Positions 43,866 to 53,135 of a stretch of DNA of 64,000 bases are shown here, piece by piece (position 1 is the stretch's first letter; the number at the start of each line of letters is the position of its first letter). This DNA comes from Spirochaetales bacterium. Its GTDB lineage: Bacteria > Spirochaetota > Leptospiria > Leptospirales > Leptonemataceae. The notes beneath the pieces are model-generated. The model was not told the DNA's origin, searched no databases, and was given only the letters and a program-made list of their open reading frames with translations. The stretch lies in assembly GCA_024233935.1 (NCBI GenBank), contig JACKOY010000023.1, positions 1-64,000 on the forward strand, written 5' to 3'. The position numbers and the translations under genes were made by a program.

Positions 43866-46595
43866 CTAGTGGGCTTCGTCCCAGTTCTGGCCAAAGCGAT
43901 ATTCGACCCGCAGAGGAACGCTCAGCGGCAAGGCGTCTTCCATGCAGCGCACGGCGATTTCGACCACGGCCGCCTCTTCGGGGGCCTGCACATCAAACAA
44001 CAATTCATCGTGCACCTGTAGAATCAGCTGCGAACGGAGTTTGCGCTTCGTGAATTCATCGCCGATCTTAATCATCGCCAGCTTGATGATGTCGGCGCTG
44101 GTACCCTGGATGGGTGTGTTGATCGCCGTACGTTCGGCGCCTTCGCGTCGGAATCGATTGGAGGATTTAATATCGGGTATTTGCCGGATGCGACCCGAGA
44201 GCGTACGTACAAAGCCGTTTTCGCGGGCGAATTCTATGGTATTGTCCATGTACCTGCGAACGCCCGGATAGCGCGCAAAAAATTGATCGATATAGTGCCT
44301 GGCTTCTGGGCGGTCAATACCCAGATTGCGGGCCAGGCCGAACTCGGTCACACCATAGATGATCGAGAAATTCACGGCCTTGGCGCGCGAACGCATGTCG
44401 GCCGTAACTTCCCCTTCCGGAACCGCAAAAATCGACGAAGCCGTGCGCGCGTGAATGTCCAGATCGTCCCGAACGAAGGTTTCGGTTAATGCACTGTCTT
44501 CGGAATAATGGGCCATGATGCGAAGTTCAATCTGAGAGTAGTCCAGCGAAAGCAGGCGGTTGCCGGAAGCGGCAATAAACCCGCGTCGAATGGCGCGACC
44601 GGTTTCTTCGCGAATGGGTATATTCTGCAAATTGGGATCGACCGAGGACAAGCGGCCGGTCGCCGCAATGGTTTGATTGAAGCTGGTGTGAATGCGACCC
44701 GTTTCTTCGTTCACAAGTTCCGGAAGCGTATCCACATAGGTCGACTTAAGCTTCGAGTATTTGCGATGCTCGAGTAAGTCGTTCACCATCGTGTGCTCCG
44801 AACGCAGCTCTTCGAGCACCTTCTGGTCGGTGGAATAACCGGTCTTGGTTCGTTTGCCGTGGGGCAGCTTCAATTCTTCGAAAAGCACGGTCTGTAATTC
44901 GCGGGTCGAGCTGATGTTGAAGCTGTGTCCGACGGCCTCAAAGATCTGCTTCTCCAGTTTGGCGAGGCGTTTTTCATAATCCGAGGACAGACCGCGAAAG
45001 TAGGCCGCGTCTATGGCCACCCCGGCCCGTTCCATGGCAACCAACACGGGTATCAGCCGTAGCTCAATCTCTTCGTTAACACGAACCAGGTCGGCTTCGG
45101 CGATGCGTTTCTCAAGTAACTCGAAAATCTGGTACGTCACGTCGGCGTCTTCGCAGGCGTAGTCGGACACCTGCTCGGCCGAAAGATCGGCCATGGTGAC
45201 CTGCTTTTTTCCGGTGCCCACGAGACTTGCGTACTTGATTTTTTCGATGCCCAGCAAATCGAGGGCCTGGTCATCCAGGCTGTGCCGGCGCGTATTTGGA
45301 TTCAGCAGATACGAGCCAATCATGGTGTCAAAGGACGGCGCCGGCAACGAAAGCCCCCAGCGCTCTAACACAATGATATCGTATTTCAGATTCTGGCCAA
45401 TCAACCGCAGCCCTTTGATACCCAGCACACTTTGAAGAGACTCGCGTAGCCGCGCTTCCGGAGGGCCGGCGTTTTCGGGCAGAACGGGAATATAGAAGGC
45501 GTGGCCCGCGCGCGCACAAAGCGAAATGCCGACCAGACGCGCCCGCACCGGTTCTACGTGATCGGTCTCCGTATCGACCGAAAGCACGGGCGATTTTTTC
45601 AACGCGCCGCGCAGTTCGGTCTCCATTTTTTCCAGACCAGCCACGTCAGAAACCAATCGGTAGTTGCGATCGGCTTTGGGAGCAGCTGCAGTTTCCGGCG
45701 CATCGCCCCGGGCTTTCAGCAGGTCGGCATAGATCTGATTGTATCCTTCTTTGCGAAAGACCTGGAGAACCGCCGGCGCCAGGTAGTCGGGCGTCACAAA
45801 GGTCTCGTCCGGCATTTCGTCCACTTCGGGGATTTCGGTTCGAATGGTCGCCAGGTCCCGGGAAAGCTCTACATTCTCGCGACTCTCGACCAGCTTCTTA
45901 CGCAACCCGGCCGGGGTTACCTTGTCGATATTCTTGTAGAGGCCCTTGATGGTCTTGAATTCTTCGAGCAGTTTGGCGGCACTCTTGGGTCCGACGCCCC
46001 GGGCGCCCGGAATGTTGTCCGTGGAATCTCCAACCAGACCCATATAATCCGGGATCTGTTTGACCGTAACTCCGAGTTCCTCTTTGACCCAGGCCGGGCC
46101 TATTTCGGTAAACTCGGTGACTCCGCGCGAGCCCCGCAACATGCGTACTTTTCCGGACAGCAGTTGATAGCAGTCTTTATCGCCGGTAATCAGAAGCACA
46201 GGACTCCGCGATCCAAAACGCCGGGCCAGGGCGCCCATCACGTCATCGGCCTCGTAGCCCGCCACTTCGATGTGTGCAAAACCCGCCTGCCGAAGCAGAG
46301 CTTTGATTTCTTCAATTTGACTGCGCAACTCGTCCGGCATCGGCTTACGATTTGCCTTGTACTCCACGTAGGCATCGTTCCGAAAGCTGTGCCCGCCCGG
46401 AGGATCCCAGACGACCGCGATCCCGGCCGGACTGTAATCGTTTAAAAGCTTAAAAAACATACGAAAAAAGCCAAAAATGGCGGCAATCGGCTGCCCGCTC
46501 AGAGCATGGGTCAGGTTTTGCCCCTGGAGAGCATAGTACGCCCGGTAGGCCATCGCGTGGGCATCCACGATCATCAGTCCGGTCCGGGAGGGCAT
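43866..46595 (-). CDS. polA: DNA polymerase I
   Basis: At 909 residues all three domains are present. The 5'-3' exonuclease (about 1-300) has V-D-A-H-A-M-A-Y-R and G-Y-E-A-D-D. The 3'-5' exonuclease (about 310-510) has S-V-D-T-E-T, N-L-K-Y-D-I and Y-A-C-E-D-A-D, so proofreading residues are kept. The polymerase domain has D-Y-S-Q-I-E-L-R and Q-V-H-D-E-L-L-F. It acts in repair and Okazaki fragment processing. The ATG at 46595 gives the standard start, and the gene is divergent from the STAS gene. Confidence 0.98.
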   Translation of the reverse strand: MPSRTGLMIVDAHAMAYRAYYALQGQNLTHALSGQPIAAIFGFFRMFFKLLNDYSPAGIAVVWDPPGGHSFRNDAYVEYKANRKPMPDELRSQIEEIKALLRQAGFAHIEVAGYEADDVMGALARRFGSRSPVLLITGDKDCYQLLSGKVRMLRGSRGVTEFTEIGPAWVKEELGVTVKQIPDYMGLVGDSTDNIPGARGVGPKSAAKLLEEFKTIKGLYKNIDKVTPAGLRKKLVESRENVELSRDLATIRTEIPEVDEMPDETFVTPDYLAPAVLQVFRKEGYNQIYADLLKARGDAPETAAAPKADRNYRLVSDVAGLEKMETELRGALKKSPVLSVDTETDHVEPVRARLVGISLCARAGHAFYIPVLPENAGPPEARLRESLQSVLGIKGLRLIGQNLKYDIIVLERWGLSLPAPSFDTMIGSYLLNPNTRRHSLDDQALDLLGIEKIKYASLVGTGKKQVTMADLSAEQVSDYACEDADVTYQIFELLEKRIAEADLVRVNEEIELRLIPVLVAMERAGVAIDAAYFRGLSSDYEKRLAKLEKQIFEAVGHSFNISSTRELQTVLFEELKLPHGKRTKTGYSTDQKVLEELRSEHTMVNDLLEHRKYSKLKSTYVDTLPELVNEETGRIHTSFNQTIAATGRLSSVDPNLQNIPIREETGRAIRRGFIAASGNRLLSLDYSQIELRIMAHYSEDSALTETFVRDDLDIHARTASSIFAVPEGEVTADMRSRAKAVNFSIIYGVTEFGLARNLGIDRPEARHYIDQFFARYPGVRRYMDNTIEFARENGFVRTLSGRIRQIPDIKSSNRFRREGAERTAINTPIQGTSADIIKLAMIKIGDEFTKRKLRSQLILQVHDELLFDVQAPEEAAVVEIAVRCMEDALPLSVPLRVEYRFGQNWDEAH

Positions 46596-46782
46596 GTCGG
46601 CCCTTCCCCGTGCACAAACCAGGCGTCAATGGGAATATCGCCACCCCCGGACATTGGGCACGCTTTGCCCGGTTGCCGGCTTCGCTACCCATAAATGATT
46701 GACACTTTGCCAACAGCCGGAATCTTGAATCGGCGTGGCGACCGGGCGGCCGGCTTCGCATAGCTGTCTCAGGAGAAGAGCG

Positions 46783-47109
46783 TTGCTCAACACCAAGAAG
46801 GTTGGAGAAAGTCTGGTGGTCTACCTCGAAGGACGCCTGGACGTTTCCGTGGCAAACGAGGTTGAAGAGGAGCTCGGCAAGTTGATCGACGAGGGCAATA
46901 AGTTCATCGTGCTCAACATGGAAAAAGTCGAGTATATGAGTTCCTCCGGCTTCCGGGCCTGCATCGCGACTCTCCGCAAACTCAACGCGCGGGAGGGCAG
47001 CTTAAAGCTCTGCGCCATCAAGCCCTCTGTCCGTCGCATCTTTGATGTCATCGAACTGACATCGCTTTTTGACATTTACGAGTCCGAATCAGAAGCTCTC
47101 AGCGCCTGA
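46783..47109 (+). CDS. STAS-domain anti-sigma factor antagonist (second copy)
   Basis: The product is a 108-residue single STAS domain. The region around the phospho-site reads Y-M-S-S-S-G-F-R, where most antagonists have D-S-S-G. The start is a TTG at 46783 supported by AGGAG about 8 nt upstream; the longer frame adds Arg-rich non-coding sequence. It is convergent with the REC-cyclase gene (48 nt) and divergent from polA. Both STAS proteins end alike, with S-F/L-F-D/E-I-Y-E/D-S-E, suggesting they are paralogues. Confidence 0.88.
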   Translation: MLNTKKVGESLVVYLEGRLDVSVANEVEEELGKLIDEGNKFIVLNMEKVEYMSSSGFRACIATLRKLNAREGSLKLCAIKPSVRRIFDVIELTSLFDIYESESEALSA

Positions 47110-47157
47110 GTGCCCGGGTCGACTGCCGCACAAACGATTGCGGCCAGGCGCCCGACA

Positions 47158-48231
47158 TCAGGCCAGGTCGGTCAGCACGTAGAGTTCCACTTCCTGTTCT
47201 TTTCCGCGCACCGTTGCGATGCCGGCTTCCCTGAGCTTCACGCGCCCTTCCACCAGGCGCTTCGTGGCCCCATCGAGCATGATGTCTCCACCCTCCACGC
47301 GTTTGGTGAGCCCTTCTAAGCGGCTGGCGAGGTTCACCGGGTCGCCAAGCACTGTGTATTCCATGCGTCGACTCGAACCGACATTGCCGGCAAAAACAAT
47401 ACCGCTGGCAATGCCAATCCCCATACGCAGCGGAATATCAGGAGTCGGCGGCGCTTTCTGATTCTGCTCCTGCACAAAATCACGAATGCGCAGGGCGCAA
47501 CGGGCCGCGTGAAAAGCATCATCGTCCGTTGGAACCGGACAACCAAACGTTGCCAGAACGCCGTCGCCGGTGAGCTTGTTTACGGAGCCGCGGCAATCGA
47601 AAATAATCTCCATCAGGTTTGAAAGAACGGTGCTCAAAAAGGCGGCAAAGTCCTCCGGCGCCATACGTTCCGCGATCGCGGTCGAGTCGCGCATGTCCAC
47701 AAACATGATTGTTGCGGGCAGGTTTGTGCCGCCCAGGTCGGCCGAGATCTCTTCGTTCAGAAGCTTTTCGACCAGGTCTTTCGCAAAATAACGTGTAAGC
47801 AGGCTTTTCTCGCGCTCCAGCTTGCGGTTCAGATCCTTCAGCCGGAGCTTGTAGTCCTGCAATTCCAGCGCGTTCTGAACTTTGACCGTCAGTTCGGACA
47901 TGCGAACGGGCTTGTGAATAAACTCGTTGGCGCCACTGGAAAGGCAGACGATTGCCGTCTCCTCCGATTCATCCCCGGAAATGACCAGAATCGGCAGGTC
48001 CGTAAGCGCCGGATTCTCCCGAATCTCACGCAACACAATCATGCCGGGCACGTTTGGCAGGTGCAGGTCCAGAAGCACCAGATCCGGTTCCCAGTCTTTG
48101 ACCCGTTCCAGAGCGACATCACCGTCGGGCGCGGTCTGGACGTTGTAGCCGAAGCTGGTAATGTAACGCTCCATCAACGCCTGTTCGTCGGGATCATCCT
48201 CGACGATCAGTACCTTCGCGGGCTCGGCCAT
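47158..48231 (-). CDS. Response regulator with class III cyclase output domain
   Basis: The 357-residue protein has a receiver domain (1-120) with the acidic pair E-D-D at 11-13, the phospho-acceptor Asp55 in L-L-D-L-H-L-P-N and Lys in H-K-P-V. A coiled-coil linker with R-Y-F-A-K-D-L-V-E-K-L leads into the cyclase domain (about 165-350), with F-V-D-M-R-D-S-T and K-L-T-G-D-G as metal sites and V-L-G-D-P-V-N-L-A-S-R. It is probably a phosphorylation-controlled adenylate cyclase. No histidine kinase is adjacent. It is the last gene of the minus-strand run that follows rnr. Confidence 0.92.
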   Translation of the reverse strand: MAEPAKVLIVEDDPDEQALMERYITSFGYNVQTAPDGDVALERVKDWEPDLVLLDLHLPNVPGMIVLREIRENPALTDLPILVISGDESEETAIVCLSSGANEFIHKPVRMSELTVKVQNALELQDYKLRLKDLNRKLEREKSLLTRYFAKDLVEKLLNEEISADLGGTNLPATIMFVDMRDSTAIAERMAPEDFAAFLSTVLSNLMEIIFDCRGSVNKLTGDGVLATFGCPVPTDDDAFHAARCALRIRDFVQEQNQKAPPTPDIPLRMGIGIASGIVFAGNVGSSRRMEYTVLGDPVNLASRLEGLTKRVEGGDIMLDGATKRLVEGRVKLREAGIATVRGKEQEVELYVLTDLA

Positions 48232-48287
48232 GGGGCATCAGCAAAAATGTACAGGCGCCTGGTTGCAAACCGCTTTTTTGGCGGTCT

Positions 48288-50489
48288 TCAACTTCGGGCG
48301 AAGACCGGCCGGCAGTAGAGACGCATTTCCTCGGGGTCGATGCGCTCCAGCTCCAGATTCCACTCTTCTCCCTGGACGGCCGGGCGACCCAGCTTCTTGA
48401 TGAAGGCGGAAAACCGGTCCGGCATCAGAAGTTCGCGTTCGTCGGTCAGATGTTGCACCTGCACAATAGCCTCTGCCGGCAGGTTATCCAATTCCAGAAA
48501 TACGCGATCAAACTTGAAGCCCGTGATGAAGCCGCGGAACCGCTTCATCTTTTTTTGCTCAATGTACCGAAGCACCTTCAGGCGCGAGATGTCCCGCTCG
48601 GCCTCCATGGCAATCCGTTCGCGTTCACTCGTATGAATGGCAAGCTCGTCCGTCTCGTCCTCGGAATACGGTTGCTTCGCGCGCTCCAGAATGGCGCCCA
48701 GAGCCCGGTGCACCACGAGGTCCGGATAGCGACGTATAGGAGAGGTAAAGTGACAGTAGTCCGAGAAACCCAGGCCCCAGTGACCGAGGGGGTCAGCCCG
48801 ATAGCTGGCCTGCATGAACGAACGCAGAAGCGAGAGATTAAAAATGCGTTCCAGTCCGTCGGCGCCCACGTGACCCCGGACCATTTCCGTGGCCTTACCA
48901 ATCGAACGGTAGGACGAGTCCTTGAGTTCGAATGGAATGTTGTAAGCCTGAAAGAATACGTTGAGATTCTCGAGCTTTCGCTCATCCATCGGCTCGTGAA
49001 CCCGGTAGAGCGCCCGGGCGCGGTGTTCCCTCAAAAACTTCGCGACGGCGGTGTTGGCGCTCAACATACACTCTTCGATGAGCATGTTCGAGCGCAATCG
49101 TTCCCGGTATGTAATCTCTTCAATCTCGTTCTTGTCGTTCGAACGAATGGTTGCTTCCGGGATGTCCAGATCAATGCGGCCACGCTCCATGCGCGTGCGT
49201 TTCTGCTTTTGCGCAAGATCCCACAGGTCACTGACCAGTTTGGCGGGGTTGTTTTTGGGCGGACTCTTTTCGGCTGCCCGTAGCATGTCTTCGGCGCCGG
49301 TGTAGGTAAGGCGTTTGTCCACGCGTATTACCGACCGCATGAATTCGCTTTTCTTGATCTGGCCGTCGCGAAGTGCGATCTCCATTTTGGCGGTGAAGGC
49401 CAGCCGGTCGCGCCCCGCGACAAGCGAACAGAGGTTCTCGGAAAGTTCGGGCGGAAGCATGGGCACCACCCGGTTCGAAAGATAGTACGATGTGCTGCGC
49501 GCCCGGGCCTCTTCGTCGAGAGCGCTGCCCATTTCCACATAATGGCTCACGTCGGCGACATGCACATACAGAGTCACGTTTCCGCCTTTCTCTTCGCCCA
49601 GGCTGATGGCATCGTCAAAGTCTTTGGAGTCGGCGCCGTCGATGGTTACGGTATACAGATCGCGCAGGTCTGCTCTTCGTTTCCAATTGCGCACATTTTT
49701 CGGAGTCGGCTCCCCGGCATTCTTTGCATCCACCGGATAATCGAGTTCCAGATCGTATTTCATCAGGATGCGGGCAAAGTCGGGGTCCAGGTCGCCGTCG
49801 TCCTCGAAGCGCACGAAGCGCGCCTGGTGCACGGCCATGCCCATCTGGCGGGTCGTTTCCCCTTCCAGAGTTACAATCACGATCTTGCCTTCGCGAAAAC
49901 GCTGAATGGAATCGGCCGGAATGCGCGATACATCCAGGGTCGCCGTCATCGCCGCAGACACGTCCAGGATCTGGCCGAGCACGGCGCGACGTTGGGGGTC
50001 GCCGAGCAGCCGCATTCGGTAGTGTTCGCGGCTTCGGCGGGCAATCGAAACCACGCGGCCTTCGAAGCGTTCCCGCGTGCGATCGTTCAGGCGAACGAGA
50101 ACTTCGTCTCCCGGAAGCGCGCCACGGCTATCGCGGGGCGCCACAAAGATCTCACGCGCGTCCGGATCGGCGCCGCGAACCGCTACGAATACAAGACCGC
50201 GCGGGCTCAGGGAGGCGCGACCGCGCAAAAGAAAGGGATCGGCTATTTGCACACCCCGCGCGGTCACGTCCACCGCCCCCAGGCGACTGAGCTCGGCCAG
50301 TATCTCATCGATCCATTGTCGGGCGACGGTGCGCTGAACCGGCTTGCGGCGACGACGGCTCTGCCGCCCCCCGGCGCGAGCTTCGCCGCCCACCCCCGAT
50401 ACCGCTTTCTGAATATCCTTAAAGGTGACCTTCTGTCCGGCATTTCGGTCCAGAAAACGCAACAGGGCGGGCGCAAGAGAATCACTCAT
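48288..50489 (-). CDS. rnr: Ribonuclease R
   Basis: This 733-residue RNase II/R family 3'-5' exoribonuclease degrades structured RNA. It has an N-terminal helix-turn-helix-like region (about 1-100, interrupted by a basic stretch near 35-50), cold-shock domains (about 90-240), the RNB domain with I-D-G-A-D-S-K-D-F-D-D-A-I near 282-294 supplying catalytic Asp residues, and a C-terminal S1-like domain. R-F-R-G-F-I-T-G-F marks the start of S1. The gene begins 5 nt after tsaB. Confidence 0.95.
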   Translation of the reverse strand: MSDSLAPALLRFLDRNAGQKVTFKDIQKAVSGVGGEARAGGRQSRRRRKPVQRTVARQWIDEILAELSRLGAVDVTARGVQIADPFLLRGRASLSPRGLVFVAVRGADPDAREIFVAPRDSRGALPGDEVLVRLNDRTRERFEGRVVSIARRSREHYRMRLLGDPQRRAVLGQILDVSAAMTATLDVSRIPADSIQRFREGKIVIVTLEGETTRQMGMAVHQARFVRFEDDGDLDPDFARILMKYDLELDYPVDAKNAGEPTPKNVRNWKRRADLRDLYTVTIDGADSKDFDDAISLGEEKGGNVTLYVHVADVSHYVEMGSALDEEARARSTSYYLSNRVVPMLPPELSENLCSLVAGRDRLAFTAKMEIALRDGQIKKSEFMRSVIRVDKRLTYTGAEDMLRAAEKSPPKNNPAKLVSDLWDLAQKQKRTRMERGRIDLDIPEATIRSNDKNEIEEITYRERLRSNMLIEECMLSANTAVAKFLREHRARALYRVHEPMDERKLENLNVFFQAYNIPFELKDSSYRSIGKATEMVRGHVGADGLERIFNLSLLRSFMQASYRADPLGHWGLGFSDYCHFTSPIRRYPDLVVHRALGAILERAKQPYSEDETDELAIHTSERERIAMEAERDISRLKVLRYIEQKKMKRFRGFITGFKFDRVFLELDNLPAEAIVQVQHLTDERELLMPDRFSAFIKKLGRPAVQGEEWNLELERIDPEEMRLYCRPVFARS

Positions 50490-50494
50490 AATAT

Positions 50495-51187
50495 TTACTT
50501 AAAACCTCCGGGGAAACGCACCGTGGCCGAGTCGGCGCGCAGATAAAGCGGTCTGAGTTCCTGCCAGGGACCGGCGGGGCGCGTCTTCGAAACAAGCTGC
50601 GCCAGTTCGAACAATGTGGCCAGACGCGGCGTCGGTAGTGCTTCGAGCCGCAAAGTACTTCCAGGACCAGCGTATTGCAACACGGTGTCGGGGTCATCCG
50701 CAAAAAAGCGTGTGTTCCGCTCGCGGTTCTGTAGTTCGTCCGGTGCGATATCGTACTGCTTGAGCGCCACCGCTTCCACGAGTTCTGAAATATTCGGGGC
50801 GCTGGTCGCGTAGACGCGCTTTTGTTTGCCATCGACCATAACGCCAAGAGGTCCGGATTTCCCTGACGTTTGTTTGAATACTTCGTAACAATAGAAACGC
50901 AACGATTCGATGCCCAGAACCGGCACTTTCCACAACTGCGCCAGCGAGCGACCGGCGGTGACCCCGACTCGAATGCCGGTAAAGGAACCCGGACCAACCG
51001 TGCACACAATGCGGTCCGGTTTTTGCAGGCCCGCTTCTTCGAGCACGTTCTGGATCATGGGCGCAAGGCGTTGAAAGGCATCCCGCGGCGCCGACTCACT
51101 TGAAAAGAACTCCCTTCCCGATCGAACCAGCCCCACCAGAAGCCAGCGATTCGTGCAATCAAACAGAAGCGTGCTGCCCTCACGCAT
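50495..51187 (-). CDS. tsaB: tRNA threonylcarbamoyladenosine biosynthesis protein TsaB
   Basis: The 230-residue protein is an ASKHA-fold partner of TsaD in t6A37 formation on ANN-decoding tRNAs. The signature V-G-P-G-S-F-T-G-I-R-V-G near 64-75 is intact. The N-terminus L-L-F-D-C-T-N-R shows the usual strand with a slightly altered D-T-S motif. It overlaps tsaE by 8 nt, and rnr follows after 5 nt. TsaD and TsaC are not in this window. Confidence 0.93.
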   Translation of the reverse strand: MREGSTLLFDCTNRWLLVGLVRSGREFFSSESAPRDAFQRLAPMIQNVLEEAGLQKPDRIVCTVGPGSFTGIRVGVTAGRSLAQLWKVPVLGIESLRFYCYEVFKQTSGKSGPLGVMVDGKQKRVYATSAPNISELVEAVALKQYDIAPDELQNRERNTRFFADDPDTVLQYAGPGSTLRLEALPTPRLATLFELAQLVSKTRPAGPWQELRPLYLRADSATVRFPGGFK

Positions 51188-51656
51188 TGCTGTAAAACCT
51201 CACAAGCCTTTCTTCTGAATGTGTTTCCGGCAGGAGCAACTCCAGACGAAAGGCCGGCATATCCTTTAAGTAGCCGCCGGCGCGTTGCCACCATTCCACA
51301 GCATGCACGATAGCGCATCCGGACGGGGCCAACCGGCCTGACCAGCGTTCAGGAAAATCCAGCTCCTCAAGTTCCCGCTCGGACCCGAGACGGTACAGAT
51401 CGTAGTGCCAGAGTTCCCCGCTCCGGCCATGGTACTCATTCAACAAGTTGAACGTAGGACTGTTTACGGTTTCGTTGATGCCCAGGGGTTCTGCCAGTCC
51501 GCGCACAAAGCAGGTTTTGCCGGCCCCCAGCTCGCCATCCAGAAGGAGCATGACCTGCGACCGACCCGCCAGAAATTCCCGGTAGAGTCGACCGGCCAGA
51601 TCTTCGGTATCTTCGGGGCTCGCCGTTGATCCCTCAAAGAGGAGCCGCGTGTTCAT
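51180..51656 (-). CDS. tsaE: tRNA t6A biosynthesis ATPase TsaE
   Basis: The 158-residue P-loop ATPase has Walker A G-E-L-G-A-G-K-T at 41-48, then S-P-T-F-N-L-L-N-E-Y and the H-Y-D-L-Y-R-L segment characteristic of TsaE. The C-terminal part has V-E-W-W, where many homologues have a conserved E-W. It acts with TsaB and TsaD to complete the t6A cycle. It overlaps tsaB by 8 nt downstream and the Pro/Arg-rich membrane protein gene by 4 nt upstream, so all are translated from one message. Confidence 0.95.
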   Translation of the reverse strand: MNTRLLFEGSTASPEDTEDLAGRLYREFLAGRSQVMLLLDGELGAGKTCFVRGLAEPLGINETVNSPTFNLLNEYHGRSGELWHYDLYRLGSERELEELDFPERWSGRLAPSGCAIVHAVEWWQRAGGYLKDMPAFRLELLLPETHSEERLVRFYSNA

Positions 51657-52042
51657 CGGGGTTCCGGGCGGCGCCCGGGCCCGCGGGGCGGTCGTTTGGG
51701 TCCGGGCCGCGAGGGACGTTGTGCATCCCGGATTCGGGGGCGCCGCTTCAGGGTGCGCCGACGGGCACGAGGCGGTGGCGCAGATTCGGGCCGCAGGCGG
51801 GGACGGGGCGGCCGACGGGGTGCGCGGGGCATACGCACAATAGAATGAGCGCCGGCGTAGGCCAGTACGATCACCAACAGAAATGCGCCCGTGGCAATGG
51901 AGACGAAGTCCCCATCCAGGCGATCGGGAATTCGAACCAGCTCTGGATTATAAGATGAGAGCCCGTAGTACAAGAAGACGTAAAAGATAAATCCGTACAC
52001 CGTGAAAGCAATGGTGAACTTGAGACGTGTCCACCAGGACAT
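51653..52042 (-). CDS. Two-helix membrane protein with Pro/Arg-rich tail
   Basis: This 129-residue protein has two transmembrane helices (about 8-28 and 45-67) and a C-terminal half composed almost wholly of Arg, Pro, Ala and Gly, certainly disordered and very basic. Such a tail might bind RNA, phospholipid or an acidic partner. It heads the transcript leading into tsaE, tsaB and rnr with a 4-nt overlap, and is divergent from exbB across about 78 nt. Family unknown. The GTG before the ATG at 52042 is an alternative start. Confidence 0.65.
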   Translation of the reverse strand: MSWWTRLKFTIAFTVYGFIFYVFLYYGLSSYNPELVRIPDRLDGDFVSIATGAFLLVIVLAYAGAHSIVRMPRAPRRPPRPRLRPESAPPPRARRRTLKRRPRIRDAQRPSRPGPKRPPRGPGRRPEPR

Positions 52043-52120
52043 CACGAAAGCACGCTCCCAAAAGTGCGCATGCAGACGTTTATTTGATTGGCCGCAGATC
52101 GACGCGTCCCAGGGTCATCT

Positions 52121-52576
52121 ATGATCGCATTTTTCTGGAGTGGCGGTCCGGTGATGATTCTCCTGGGCGTCATCTCGATTGTCATCGTTGCTCTGATGCT
52201 GTACTGCGCCTACCAGTTTCAAACATGGCGCCGGTCAACTGCCCGCAACACGACCACCCTGCCCGCATTCGTCAAGCAGACCGAAGGCCTGCGCCGTTCC
52301 ATCCAGTGGCTTTCCTATCTGGCCAATATGAGCACCCTGGCCGGACTGCTCGGTACAGTCGTCGGCATTCACACTGCCTTCGGCCGGTTGGGAAGCGAAA
52401 GCGGTTCTCCCATCGAACTGATGGCAAACGGCATTCATGAAGCCATCTCCACGACCATCGTTGGCCTATGTCTGGCCCTGCCGGCTTTGCTCCTGCACTA
52501 CTGGTTTCGGGACCGCTACGAACAGGCCCGGCGACAGGCCGGTCATGCCGAAGCAGGAGAGATCAGCTCGGAATGA
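52121..52576 (+). CDS. exbB: MotA/TolQ/ExbB proton channel family protein
   Basis: The 151-residue protein is short for ExbB and has three membrane helices: about 8-30, 65-85 and 108-130. Family signatures are the segment with L-A-G-L-L-G-T-V-V-G-I-H-T-A-F and the last helix region I-H-E-A-I-S-T-T-I-V-G-L. With ExbD it would form a proton-driven motor for a TonB-, Tol- or other envelope system. The ATG at 52121 is preferred over an upstream TTG. Its stop overlaps the exbD start. TolQ identity cannot be excluded. Confidence 0.88.
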   Translation: MIAFFWSGGPVMILLGVISIVIVALMLYCAYQFQTWRRSTARNTTTLPAFVKQTEGLRRSIQWLSYLANMSTLAGLLGTVVGIHTAFGRLGSESGSPIELMANGIHEAISTTIVGLCLALPALLLHYWFRDRYEQARRQAGHAEAGEISSE

Positions 52577-52986
52577 GCGGCCCGGAACCGACCCGCCCGG
52601 CCGAAGAACCGGGCTTCATCGCCCCCGCCAGCCTGCCCCTTGCGCCGCTGGTCGACATGGTCTTCATCCTGTTGATGTTTGTGATGGTGGCCCTGAACCG
52701 CGACGAGCGGAGCCTGCACCTGGATCTGCCGGCCCTGCAAAGCCCGGAAACCGCTTCCACCGAACAGGTCCTGACAATCGAAATCGACGCCGGCGGCACC
52801 GTGCTTTTTGAGGGGTCCGTCGTGAATGCCGCCGATTTGAGAGCCCATCCCCGATTGACCCCGGATTCGGGTCCGGTTCGAGTTCGTAGCGACCGCCGGG
52901 CCAGTTTTGGGGATGTGATGCGCGTGCTGGATGCATTACGGGAGGCCGGAGTGGGTCAGATTGAGATTCAGGGCCGCGCCCCTTGA
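52573..52986 (+). CDS. exbD: ExbD/TolR family protein
   Basis: The 137-residue protein has a short cytoplasmic start, one membrane helix with the conserved Asp in P-L-V-D-M-V-F-I-L-L (near 23-33), and a periplasmic domain ending in a typical beta-alpha-beta with G-D-V-M-R-V-L-D-A-L-R-E-A-G-V. The Asp is the proton-carrying residue of the family. It is coupled to exbB by an ATGA overlap. No tonB or tolA-like gene follows; the next gene is an outer-membrane barrel protein. Confidence 0.88.
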   Translation: MSGPEPTRPAEEPGFIAPASLPLAPLVDMVFILLMFVMVALNRDERSLHLDLPALQSPETASTEQVLTIEIDAGGTVLFEGSVVNAADLRAHPRLTPDSGPVRVRSDRRASFGDVMRVLDALREAGVGQIEIQGRAP

Positions 52987-53135
52987 AAATACTGGAAAAA
53001 ACACAGGTTTAAGTTGTTGCTTTGATACAGGTGATGTGGATACATATTTGCCCTCGTCTCATAGCGGCAGAGGGCGAGACAAGGATCCACGCCGTCGATG
53101 GTAAGGTCATGACACGAACAGGTCCGGAAGAACCT

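Noticed and set aside
45501..46445. Plus-strand open frame of 314 codons opposite polA
   Set aside because: It mirrors the polA exonuclease region; no ribosome site or motif. The same applies to the frames opposite rnr (48450-49283 and 49542-50546).
48250..48287. Terminator between rnr and the REC-cyclase gene
   Set aside because: The stem ACCGC/GCGGT is short and the T run lies in its loop, not after it, on either strand.
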